Made by a program: the position numbers and the translations under genes. Shown piece after piece: positions 6,801 to 17,078 of a stretch of DNA of 64,000 bases. The stretch spans positions 904,001 through 968,000 of the forward strand of contig NZ_LT707064.1 of assembly GCF_900156465.1 (NCBI RefSeq), written 5' to 3'. This DNA comes from Pseudomonas sp. 7SR1 (GTDB lineage Bacteria; Pseudomonadota; Gammaproteobacteria; Pseudomonadales; Pseudomonadaceae). The notes below the pieces were generated by a model. The model was not told where the DNA came from. It did no database searches and saw only the letters and a program-made list of their open reading frames with translations. The first letter of the stretch is position 1. The number at the start of each line of letters is the position of its first letter.

Positions 6801-9286
6801 CAGACGGACACCGTGCGCTGGCTGATATCATCGACGTGGGCGAAATGACGCAAGGCCAGGCGGTCCGAAACCTGGCCACTGGCGTCCGCCACCTCCTGCA
6901 ACAGATCGGCCAGCCCATCCAGTGCCGCACGCAGGCTGGCCTCGCCGAACAACGGATCTTCGAGACAGCGCAGGTCAAAACGTGACAGGCGCATCACCAG
7001 CCCCGGCAACGCGGTGTCCCTGGGAGCGCCGAAGTCATCGTTAAGGCGCTTGAGGGTGCGGGCCACCAGTTTCAGCTGGAAGAGCACCGCGTGGGGGTTC
7101 TGTTCATCCAGCAGCAACAGGTCGAGCACCGGAATCAACTGGGCCACCGCCAGATAACGCGAGCGATATGTGATGCTGCTGTTGCCCAGCTCCAGTAGCC
7201 ACTCCAGCCCGGCCTGGTCGAATACCGCTTCGCCACGCAGGAACGCAGCCAGGCTGCTGCTGAGGAATTGCAGGCGCTCCAGGCGCCGGCCGATCATCAG
7301 GAAGCGCCAGCCCTCGTCGCGGGTCATGTCGTCCAGGGCGAAACCGGACAATGCCGCCAGGGACATCACCAGGCGGTTGAGAAAATCCATCAGCTCACCG
7401 AAATCCGGCTCCCCGGTCTCCAGCTCCATGGCTTCTCGCTGCAGTTCCACCAAGGCTTGCCAGTTCTCCCGGGACAGCTTGCCGCGCACCTGCGAGGCGG
7501 CCCACTGCAGGCGTTGCAGGTTGGAACGCAGGCTGAACGACCAGTCGTCCCCCAGCAGCGCCGTCAGCAGACGCTCGGGCAACTCGCCCTCCTCGGGCAG
7601 CAGCATGAGGCTTTCCCCCAGGGCCACGGCCGATTGCAGCGCCTGTGGATCATCGCCGTCGACATAACGTGCCAGCATGATCCGCAGCAGTCGCGCGCTG
7701 TCATCGCAGCGCTCGCAATAGCGACCGAACCAGAACAGGTTTTCCACGACCCGGGACGGCAGGTAGGGATCGCGCCGGACCAGATCGTGTACGCCCACGG
7801 TTCGCTGGGCCTTCCACTGCTCGCTACCCGGGGCCTGTTCTCCCAGCACCCAGGTGTCCTTGCTGGCGCCGCCCCGCTGCATCGACACCACTTCGGCGTG
7901 GGCATCGGCCGCCACGCGTGTCAGGCCGCCCGGCAACACCCGATAACCGTCTGCGCCGGATACCGCGTACACCCGCATGCCGATGGCCCGCGGCTGCAGT
8001 TGACCGTCCTCGGCCTGCCATACCGGCGCCTGGGACAGGTGCGCCAGCTCCTGGGCGACATACGCATAGGGTCGCGCCCGGATACGCGCCGCCAACAGGT
8101 CGCGCTGCTCGTCGTCCAGGTCGCGGCCGAACACCGGGCTGAAACTCTGGGAAGGAAAGGCCGGCCTGATCAGCAACTGAGGCAGTTTCTCCAGGGCCTG
8201 GGCCAGCACTGGCGGCTCGCCGCACCACCAGGTGGCGATGGACGGCAATATGAGCGTCTCGCCGAACAGGAACTCGCAGATCCTCGGCAGGAATCCCAGC
8301 AGCCCCGGAGACTCCAGTACGCCGCTGCCCAGGGCATTGGCCACCAGCACCCGGCCCTGGCGCACCGCCTCCAGCAAGCCCGGCACGCCCAGGGCCGAGT
8401 CGGTGCGCAGCTCCAGGGGGTCGCAGAAGTCGTCGTCGAGCCGGCGCATGATGGCGTGGACCCGGCGCAACCCGCTGAGCGTCTTGAGGAAGACCGTGGC
8501 GTCCCGCACGGTCAGGTCGCCGCCTTCCACCAGCGGATAGCCCAACTGGCGTGCCAGGTAAAGATGTTCGAAGTAGCTCTCATTGAACCGCCCCGGCGTC
8601 AACAGCACCACCAGGGGCGGCTCGCCATCGCTGGGGGCCTGGCGCGCGAGGGTTTCCTGCAAGGTGCGGAAGAAGCCGGACAGATGCTGGACCTTGAGGT
8701 CGCGATACAGGTCGGGAAAGGCGCGGGACACAATCATGCGGTTTTCCAACGCATAACCGGCCCCGGAGGGCGCCTGTGTCCGATCCGCCGTGACCCACCA
8801 GCGACCGTCGGGCGCGCGGGCCAGGTCCACGGCATACAGATGCAGGAAGTTGCCATCCGGCGGCGTGATGCCCTGGCAGGGCCAGAGAAAGTTGTTGTGT
8901 CCGAATACCAGCTCCGCCGGCAACAGCCCTTCACTGATCAGCCGCTGCGGCCCGTACAGGTCGGCCAGCACCGCATTGAGCAATCGCGCACGCTGGGCGA
9001 TACCCGCCGACAGCTGCTTCCATTCCCCGGCGTCGAGCACGTGGGGCAGCAGGTCCAGCTCCCACGGCCGGTCGGCCCCCTTCGGATCCGCATAGACGTT
9101 ATAGGTGACGCCGTTCTCCTGGATCTGTCGCGCCAGCAAGGCCTGACGCTGGACCAACTGGGCCGGCGTGCTGCGCTGCAACTGATCGAACAGACGCCGC
9201 CAATGCGGGCGTACCGCGCCACTATCGTCCAGCAATTCATGATAGGTGCCCGGCGTCAGCGGGTAACGGTCAAGCAGGTCAGGCAT
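6800..9286 (-). CDS. Circularly permuted ATP-grasp / Alpha-E domain fusion protein
   Basis: An 828-residue fusion. The N-terminal half (COG2308 type, about residues 60-480) is a circularly permuted ATP-grasp ligase with segments such as NVYADPKG, PYVEGGDLTVRD-like and LANALGSGVLE. The C-terminal part from about residue 530 (PSRVVENLFWFGRYCERCDDSARLLR) is the helical Alpha-E domain (COG2307 type). ATP-grasp enzymes join a carboxylate to an amine, so an amide or peptide ligase is expected. The ATG at 9286 is chosen because MPDLLDRYPLTPGTYHELL is where family similarity begins. The frame stays open for 53 more codons upstream, but only because it runs through a repeat element; the ribosome binding site at 9286 is weak. 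Confidence 0.85.
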   Translation of the reverse strand: MPDLLDRYPLTPGTYHELLDDSGAVRPHWRRLFDQLQRSTPAQLVQRQALLARQIQENGVTYNVYADPKGADRPWELDLLPHVLDAGEWKQLSAGIAQRARLLNAVLADLYGPQRLISEGLLPAELVFGHNNFLWPCQGITPPDGNFLHLYAVDLARAPDGRWWVTADRTQAPSGAGYALENRMIVSRAFPDLYRDLKVQHLSGFFRTLQETLARQAPSDGEPPLVVLLTPGRFNESYFEHLYLARQLGYPLVEGGDLTVRDATVFLKTLSGLRRVHAIMRRLDDDFCDPLELRTDSALGVPGLLEAVRQGRVLVANALGSGVLESPGLLGFLPRICEFLFGETLILPSIATWWCGEPPVLAQALEKLPQLLIRPAFPSQSFSPVFGRDLDDEQRDLLAARIRARPYAYVAQELAHLSQAPVWQAEDGQLQPRAIGMRVYAVSGADGYRVLPGGLTRVAADAHAEVVSMQRGGASKDTWVLGEQAPGSEQWKAQRTVGVHDLVRRDPYLPSRVVENLFWFGRYCERCDDSARLLRIMLARYVDGDDPQALQSAVALGESLMLLPEEGELPERLLTALLGDDWSFSLRSNLQRLQWAASQVRGKLSRENWQALVELQREAMELETGEPDFGELMDFLNRLVMSLAALSGFALDDMTRDEGWRFLMIGRRLERLQFLSSSLAAFLRGEAVFDQAGLEWLLELGNSSITYRSRYLAVAQLIPVLDLLLLDEQNPHAVLFQLKLVARTLKRLNDDFGAPRDTALPGLVMRLSRFDLRCLEDPLFGEASLRAALDGLADLLQEVADASGQVSDRLALRHFAHVDDISQRTVSV

Positions 9287-9322
9287 GGAAAGCTCGGCAG
9301 GACGGCAATGAAAGGTGAGACC

Positions 9323-9464
9323 AGGCTCTGTTTGAAAAGCCTCGAGACGAAGGTCAGGCAAGGCGAAAACCGGCGAGGAAGCGGAGTTTACTGGAGTAAA
9401 TGAGCATTCCGAGCAGGTTTTCAACGCAGCATGAACGAGTCTCAAGGCTTCTCAGACAGAGCCT
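9323..9464. repeat. 142-bp MITE-like repeat with 26-bp terminal inverted repeats
   Basis: The outer 26 bp at each end (9323-9348 and 9439-9464) are inverted copies with three mismatches, all transitions; both start AGGCTCTGT. The interior has the small palindrome TTTACTGGAGTAAA. There is no transposase frame. The look is that of a non-autonomous repeat; from memory similar sequence is dispersed in pseudomonad genomes, possibly one of the R-families described in P. fluorescens SBW25. It lies between the amidoligase gene and the ATP-grasp gene. Confidence 0.65.
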
Positions 9465-9519
9465 AGCGCAAGCGCATGATGCCCGGATAGAGACAATCTG
9501 TCCGGACTGAAACCAGATA

Positions 9520-9549
9520 TGGCGAGCAAGGCTCCTCCCCTCGCCACAG
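9520..9549. repeat. Degenerate REP palindrome, GTGGCGAGGGG class
   Basis: TGGCGAG near the left end and CCCCTCGCCACAG at the right end form a short imperfect palindrome directly after the stop of the large amidoligase gene. It resembles the copies at 41928 and 43676. Confidence 0.5.
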
Positions 9550-9556
9550 GTCCAGA

Positions 9557-12500
9557 TTACAGGCTTGTCGCCCCCTGGACACGTCGCAGATCGAGGGTGA
9601 AAGGAAACTCGTCATCCACGGTCAGGCTGGGTGTCGCAAGTTTCCCCGGTGTGTGTCCGAGACGGAAGAAACGCGCCATTCGCCGACTCTCGGCCTCGTT
9701 GGCGTTCACCGGCAGGCTGTCGTAGTTGCGTCCGCCCGGATGAGCCACATGGTACTGGCAACCGCCCACGGAGCGCTGGCCCCAGGTGTCGAGCAAGTCG
9801 AAGACCAGTGGCGCATGGACCGGGATGGTGGGTTGCAGGCAACTGGCCGGCTGCCAGGCCCGGAAACGCACCCCGGCGACGAACTCTCCGACCCGGCCGG
9901 TGGGTTGCAGCGGTACCGGTACGCCATTGCAGGTCAACACATAACGTTGCGGCGCCATGCCAGTGAGCTTGACCTGCAGGCGCTCCAGGGACGAATCCAC
10001 GTAGCGTACGGTCCCACCCGCCGAACCTTCTTCCCCCAGCACATGCCAGGGCTCCAGGGCCTGGCGCAGTTGCAACTCGATGCCACCCACCGCATAGTCG
10101 CCCACCTTGGGAAAACGGAACTCCAGATGGGCGGCGAACCACTCGGCCCGCAACGGATAACCGGCGGCGTTCAGCTCGACAATCACGTCGGCGAAATCCT
10201 GTTCGATAAAGTGCGGCAGCAGGAAGCGATCGTGCAGCTCGGTGCCCCAGCGCGCCAGTTTCGCCGGCGCATAGGGCTCGCGCCAGAACCGCGCCACCAG
10301 CGCCCGCAACAGCAGTTGCTGGGCCAGGCTCATGCGGGCATGAGGCGGCATTTCGAACGCACGCAACTCCAATAGACCGAGCCGGCCGGTGGCACCGTCC
10401 GGCGAATAAAGCTTGTCGATGCAGAATTCGGCGCGGTGGGTGTTGCCGGTCACGTCGATCAACAGGTTGCGCAACAGCCGGTCGACCAACCATGGCGGGC
10501 ACTCCTCGCCAGGCGCGGGCATCTGGGCAAACGCGATTTCCAGTTCATACAATGCGTCGTTACGCGCTTCGTCCACCCGCGGCGCCTGGGACGTCGGACC
10601 GATGAACAATCCGGAAAACAGGTAGGACAACGATGGGTGGTTATGCCAGTAACTGATCAGACTGCGCAGCAGGTCAGGACGCCGCAGAAAAGGTGAGTCA
10701 GCCGGAGTCGCGCCGCCCAGGACGAAATGATTACCGCCGCCCGTGCCGGTGTGGCGGCCATCGATCATGAATTTTTCGGTCGTCAGCCGCGTCAGCCGTG
10801 CCTGCTCGTAGAGAAACTCGGTGCGCTCCACCAACTCATCCCAGCTCGCCGAAGGCTGTACGTTCACCTCGATCACACCTGGGTCGGGCGTGATGCGCAA
10901 ATGGCTCAGGCGCGGATCACTCGGCGGTTCGTAACCCTCCAACAGCAGCGGGCAATGCAGCTCCTGCGCCGTGGCCTCGATGGCGGCCACCAGTTCCAGG
11001 TAATCCTCGACCCGCTCCAATGGCGGCATGAACACATACAACCGCCCTTCCCGCGCCTCGGCACACAACGCCGTGCGGGTCAGCCAGTCGGCAGACTCGT
11101 CGATGGCTGGCGCACGGTCCTGGTCGATGGCCGGCTCGCCATGCTGGGCCAATCGCTCGGCATCCGGCAGCCCGGGCAGGTCCTGGTTCGGGTCGGTGGG
11201 ATGGATGAACGGATACTCCGCCGCCGTGACCCACGGCTGGGACGCCAGCGGCAGGCGATAGCCCAAGGGCGAGTCCCCCGGCACCAGTCGACAATGTTCG
11301 TCGCGCAGGTACCACCGGCCGCTTTGCCATTGATCGCCCTTGGCGGTACGCGCCAAGGGCAGGACCTGGCCGATCACCTTGTCCAGGCCCTGGTCGAAGA
11401 CCTTGCGCAGCCTGGCCCGCTCCAGGGCATCTTCCAGCCGCGCATCCTGGGCCGTGACGTTCGAGGGCAGCGCGCCCTCGCGCCAGAGGTAGTAGAAATT
11501 GTCTTCGTAGGCTGGGAACACGAAGCGCGCAGGAATCTTCAGACGTTCGGCAACGCTCTTCAGGAAGCGCCCGGCCAGCTCGCCATCGGCGCCGTAGTCC
11601 TGTTGCTCATCCGCGAACAGGGCGGCGTTGCGCCAGATCGGCACCCCGTCACGCCGCCAATAGCAATTGAGCGACCAGCGCGGCAGCGGTTCACCGGGGT
11701 ACCACTTGCCCTGGCCGAAGTGCACCAGCCCCTGGGGCGCGTAGTGCTTGCGCATGCGCTCGAACAGCTCGGCCGAGAGCCGACGCTTGTCCGGACCGAG
11801 CGCTGCGGTATTCCATTCGGCGCCATCCGGATCATCGATGGACACGAATGTCGGCTCACCGCCCATGGTCAGCCGTACATCGCCCTCCAGCAGGTCGGTA
11901 TCGATCTGTCGCCCCAGCGCCTGGATCGCCAACCATTGCTCGTCGGTGTAAGGCTTGGTCACCCGCGGTGCTTCCCAGATCCGTTCCACGACCATTTCGT
12001 GGCTGAATTCGCACTCACAAGGCTCCACCAGCCCGGTGATGGGCGCCGCCGAGGACGGATCGGGACTGCAAGCCAAGGGGATATGGCCTTCCCCAGCGAA
12101 CAAACCTGAAGTGGCATCCAGGCCGATCCAGCCGGCGCCGGGCAGGTAAACCTCGCACCAGGCATGCAAATCGGTGAAATCCACCTCCGTGCCGGAGGGT
12201 CCGTCGAGGCTTTTCACATCGGCGGTCAACTGGATCAGATAGCCCGAGACGAAACGCGCGGCCAGGCCCAGGTGACGCAACAGCTGCACCAGCAGCCAGG
12301 CGGAATCGCGACAGGAACCGGATGCCTGCTCCAGAGTGTGCTCCGGCGTCTGGACACCCGGCTCCATGCGGATCAGGTAATTGATGTCTTCGCTCAGGCG
12401 CTGGTTGAGCGCCACCAGGAAATCCACCGTGGGCAACGGCGTGCGTTCGATACTGTCCAGGTAGGCCTGGAACCTGGGGGTCAGCGGCAGCTTTTCCAGG

Positions 12501-12850
12501 TAAGGCATCAACTCGTGTTTTTCATCGGGCGCGTAGGCAAAAGGAATCTGCTCGGCATAAGGCTCGAGAAAGAAGTCGAACGGATTGAACACCGCCATTT
12601 CCGCCAACAGATCGACTTCGATCCGCAGCTCTTGGGTTTTCTGCGCAAACACCAGCCGCGCCAGGTAATTGCCCTGGGGGTCCTGCTGCCAGTTGATGAA
12701 GTGCTGGTCGGGCGAGACTTTCAAGGCATACGACAGGATGCGCGTACGGCTATGGGGCGCCGGACGCAGGCGGACAATCTGCGGACCGAGCTCCACGGCG
12801 CGGTCGTAGCGGTAGTGCGTGACGTGATGCAAAGCAACATGGATCGACAC
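9557..12850 (-). CDS. Transglutaminase / putative amidoligase (DUF2126) giant protein
   Basis: A 1097-residue protein. The N-terminal third is a bacterial transglutaminase with intact triad Cys180 (ASGSCRDSAWLL), His229 (DLHAWCEVYLPG) and Asp245 (GLDATSG). The remainder matches DUF2126, listed by Pfam as a putative amidoligase, with conserved blocks such as LTMGGEPTFVSIDDPDGAEWN and DGRHTGTGGGNHFVLGG. Length is normal for this fusion. The start is GTG at 12850, with GGAG six bases upstream. Together with the next two genes it forms a predicted amide-ligase plus transglutaminase set whose product is unknown. The 270-bp gap to the ATP-grasp gene contains a MITE-like repeat and a REP. Confidence 0.88.
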   Translation of the reverse strand: MSIHVALHHVTHYRYDRAVELGPQIVRLRPAPHSRTRILSYALKVSPDQHFINWQQDPQGNYLARLVFAQKTQELRIEVDLLAEMAVFNPFDFFLEPYAEQIPFAYAPDEKHELMPYLEKLPLTPRFQAYLDSIERTPLPTVDFLVALNQRLSEDINYLIRMEPGVQTPEHTLEQASGSCRDSAWLLVQLLRHLGLAARFVSGYLIQLTADVKSLDGPSGTEVDFTDLHAWCEVYLPGAGWIGLDATSGLFAGEGHIPLACSPDPSSAAPITGLVEPCECEFSHEMVVERIWEAPRVTKPYTDEQWLAIQALGRQIDTDLLEGDVRLTMGGEPTFVSIDDPDGAEWNTAALGPDKRRLSAELFERMRKHYAPQGLVHFGQGKWYPGEPLPRWSLNCYWRRDGVPIWRNAALFADEQQDYGADGELAGRFLKSVAERLKIPARFVFPAYEDNFYYLWREGALPSNVTAQDARLEDALERARLRKVFDQGLDKVIGQVLPLARTAKGDQWQSGRWYLRDEHCRLVPGDSPLGYRLPLASQPWVTAAEYPFIHPTDPNQDLPGLPDAERLAQHGEPAIDQDRAPAIDESADWLTRTALCAEAREGRLYVFMPPLERVEDYLELVAAIEATAQELHCPLLLEGYEPPSDPRLSHLRITPDPGVIEVNVQPSASWDELVERTEFLYEQARLTRLTTEKFMIDGRHTGTGGGNHFVLGGATPADSPFLRRPDLLRSLISYWHNHPSLSYLFSGLFIGPTSQAPRVDEARNDALYELEIAFAQMPAPGEECPPWLVDRLLRNLLIDVTGNTHRAEFCIDKLYSPDGATGRLGLLELRAFEMPPHARMSLAQQLLLRALVARFWREPYAPAKLARWGTELHDRFLLPHFIEQDFADVIVELNAAGYPLRAEWFAAHLEFRFPKVGDYAVGGIELQLRQALEPWHVLGEEGSAGGTVRYVDSSLERLQVKLTGMAPQRYVLTCNGVPVPLQPTGRVGEFVAGVRFRAWQPASCLQPTIPVHAPLVFDLLDTWGQRSVGGCQYHVAHPGGRNYDSLPVNANEAESRRMARFFRLGHTPGKLATPSLTVDDEFPFTLDLRRVQGATSL

Positions 12851-13020
12851 GGCGGTCTCCTGCGGGCCTGGGCATTATCGAAAGCGGCGCAAGACTTATG
12901 CCATGCAGGCAAGCCGGGCACTTCCTTCGTCCACACAGGGCAGTAGAGCACTAAAACCGCGCGGTGCCCGCATTTGTGTGCAAAGGCACGCACATAAACA
13001 AGGCGAACAGGCCGCTCGCC

Positions 13021-13482
13021 TCAGCGTCGCTTGTGAGAAGCCCTGGCTGCCTGGACGATCAGTTCGCGCTGCCGACGGATGTCCACCAGCTTGCCGCGCA
13101 TCTCACGATGGCGCTTGCTGTTGAGCAGCAACAGTCCCAGCAACGGGAACAGAACGGCGAACAGATAGACTCCCTGATGGGGCCGATAGGCGATCATCGG
13201 CAAGACGACGGCCAGACACGCCAGGAAATAACCCGCCACGCCCCAGACGGCCCAGGCCCGCCCGCGCGCGATCATGAGATTGGCCAGCACCAGCACGACC
13301 ACCAGCGCCAATGCCCCGAGCCCCACATAGTCGCTCCTGACCGAAGGCTCCAAGGCACGCCAGTAAGTGGCTCCGGCCAAGGCAAGCAGGCTGGATCCGG
13401 AAAAGCAGCCCAGCAGGATGGTACCCATGAACACCGGGAAATACCGGGCCAGAAAGTCCTTCAGCGAGCCGCCCCCGATCAT
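13021..13482 (-). CDS. Four-helix membrane protein, candidate immunity protein
   Basis: A 153-residue protein with four clear hydrophobic segments at about residues 15-39, 52-72, 77-97 and 103-121, and a basic, cytosolic-looking C-terminus (NSKRHREMRGKLVDIRRQRE). Its ATG at 13482 overlaps the stop of the upstream gene by four bases (ATGA), so translation is coupled. I do not recognise the family. A small membrane protein tightly coupled behind a protein with its own hydrophobic pore-like region is the pattern of an immunity protein for a membrane-targeting bacterial toxin; that role is inference. An earlier start giving a 284-residue product would lie entirely inside the neighbour and is rejected. 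Confidence 0.7.
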   Translation of the reverse strand: MIGGGSLKDFLARYFPVFMGTILLGCFSGSSLLALAGATYWRALEPSVRSDYVGLGALALVVVLVLANLMIARGRAWAVWGVAGYFLACLAVVLPMIAYRPHQGVYLFAVLFPLLGLLLLNSKRHREMRGKLVDIRRQRELIVQAARASHKRR

Positions 13483-14405
13483 TCGGTGAACTCCTCGTAC
13501 AGGCCGACGGCGACGGTTTTCACATGACCGCCGCCGGTGTAACTGCCGATCACGCCCAGGGCGCCACCCAGGGAGTCCTGGATCTGGGTCAGGGTAGCGT
13601 GCCGGATTTGGGCCGAAGAATAACGCTTGGGCAAGGCCCCGGCGCGCTGCTGCAACTTGAGCAGCTTGGCGGTCAGGCTCGGGTCCTTGAGCGTCAACAG
13701 CTCCCGCGTCAACTTGGACCGCTCCTGGCGGCTCAGCCCCTTGAGCAGCTGGTACCAGCTTTTTCCGGTGTTGGCCGCCTTGTTGGCCTTGAGCAGGCGA
13801 ACCGTCGTGAGAGCCGACCCGCCGACGCCCACCAGGGAAACCGCATCCAGGATCGGGGATACGATGTTGTACCAATCGGCGTCGTTCATCTCATCGTTGC
13901 CAGTAGGATTGGTCAGTTCGTTGGCCACCCGCGCGCCCCCGATGACACACTGGGCAGTACTCGCCGTCGCGGCAGCGGCGCCCAGGGCCACCAGCCAGAC
14001 ACTGGCGCCAGCGGTGAAAGGCACGGCAACGCTGCCACTGAACACCACCACCCAACCGATCACGGCGGCGACGCAAGACAAGCCGGCATTGGTCGCTTCA
14101 AGGCCAAGCTTCGACTCCCGCGGGCTGCTTTTCACCTGGTCGACGAACTGCTGTGGCGCGATGTATCGCTTTGCCTCACGCAGGATCACGCGCTTGGGTG
14201 CGATACTGCAGATCGGCTTGAATTCCCGCAGGGTCACCACGTTGTAGTCGGCATCGACATACACCACCCCCGCCCCGGCAATATTCGGATCGGCATCGAT
14301 GGCAGCGAACAGGCGCGGCAGGTTGATCTGGCTTTCGATGCGTTGGCGGGCCATGTACTGGGAGAACGTGAAGTCCATGCCGATGGCCGTTGTAGCGCTG
14401 CTCAT
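13479..14405 (-). CDS. Unknown protein with central hydrophobic Gly/Ala region, candidate membrane-active effector
   Basis: A 308-residue protein with no signal peptide. Residues 1-100 are soluble and mixed. Residues 108-155 are a long hydrophobic Gly/Ala/Val stretch (CVAAVIGWVVVFSGSVAVPF and onward), able to form two membrane helices with small-residue zippers. A second glycine-rich amphipathic segment is at 182-203, a basic helical part at 205-260 and a Gly-rich tail at 277-296. I cannot name the family. The layout, plus the coupled four-helix membrane protein behind it, recalls pore-forming type VI effectors such as Tse4 with its immunity Tsi4; that comparison is by architecture only. AAGGAC precedes the ATG at 14405. 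It is an island inside otherwise conserved gene order. Confidence 0.7.
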   Translation of the reverse strand: MSSATTAIGMDFTFSQYMARQRIESQINLPRLFAAIDADPNIAGAGVVYVDADYNVVTLREFKPICSIAPKRVILREAKRYIAPQQFVDQVKSSPRESKLGLEATNAGLSCVAAVIGWVVVFSGSVAVPFTAGASVWLVALGAAAATASTAQCVIGGARVANELTNPTGNDEMNDADWYNIVSPILDAVSLVGVGGSALTTVRLLKANKAANTGKSWYQLLKGLSRQERSKLTRELLTLKDPSLTAKLLKLQQRAGALPKRYSSAQIRHATLTQIQDSLGGALGVIGSYTGGGHVKTVAVGLYEEFTE

Positions 14406-14531
14406 ATGAATCGTCCTTGAGAATCGGAGATGAATCTTTTATCCACACGCAACCCTGTGGCGAGGGATGCCTGCTGGCTGGCATTGGCGGCCGCCACGAT
14501 AACAAACGGCCACCACCCCCGCTAGAAAGCA

Positions 14532-14557
14532 AAACGCCAGCACTCAGGCTGGCGTTT
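14532..14557 (-). terminator. Intrinsic terminator of ygiQ
   Basis: A 10-bp stem (AAACGCCAGC / GCTGGCGTTT) with a 6-nt loop lies 18 bp beyond the ygiQ stop and is followed on the minus strand by TGCTTT. It separates ygiQ from the candidate effector gene. Confidence 0.75.
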
Positions 14558-14574
14558 GCGATACGACTCCAGGG

Positions 14575-16875
<2,301 letters not shown>

Positions 16876-16974
16876 GTCGATGACCGGTATAGAAGATGAA
16901 AAATCGCGGGCGCGGAATATAGCACAAAAAATAACCAATTCCGACGGCTATGGTCGGAAATCGGCGGCGCACCT

Positions 16975-17045
16975 ATCGCGAGCAAACTCGCTCCCACAGA
17001 GAGGATGCATTCCAGGGTGGGAGCGAGCTTGCTGCGGGCAGCGAT
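16975..17045. repeat. REPIN: inverted pair of REP palindromes
   Basis: A GCGAGCAAACTCGCTCCCAC copy and an inverted GGTGGGAGCGAGCTTGCTGC copy are separated by about 15 bp. They sit between the ends of ygiQ (5' side) and dnaB (3' side). The right copy is slightly degenerate. Confidence 0.75.
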
Positions 17046-17078
17046 CCGACGATGAGGCCGGATCAGACGACGAAGAAC

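Noticed and set aside
7268..9403. A 711-codon open frame on the plus strand
   Set aside because: It is entirely antisense to the ATP-grasp/Alpha-E gene, has no domain and shows the Gln/His/Arg-rich composition typical of reverse frames in GC-rich DNA.
9323..9445. A 53-residue N-terminal extension of the ATP-grasp protein
   Set aside because: The open frame upstream of 9286 is repeat-element sequence; the family-conserved N-terminus begins at 9286.
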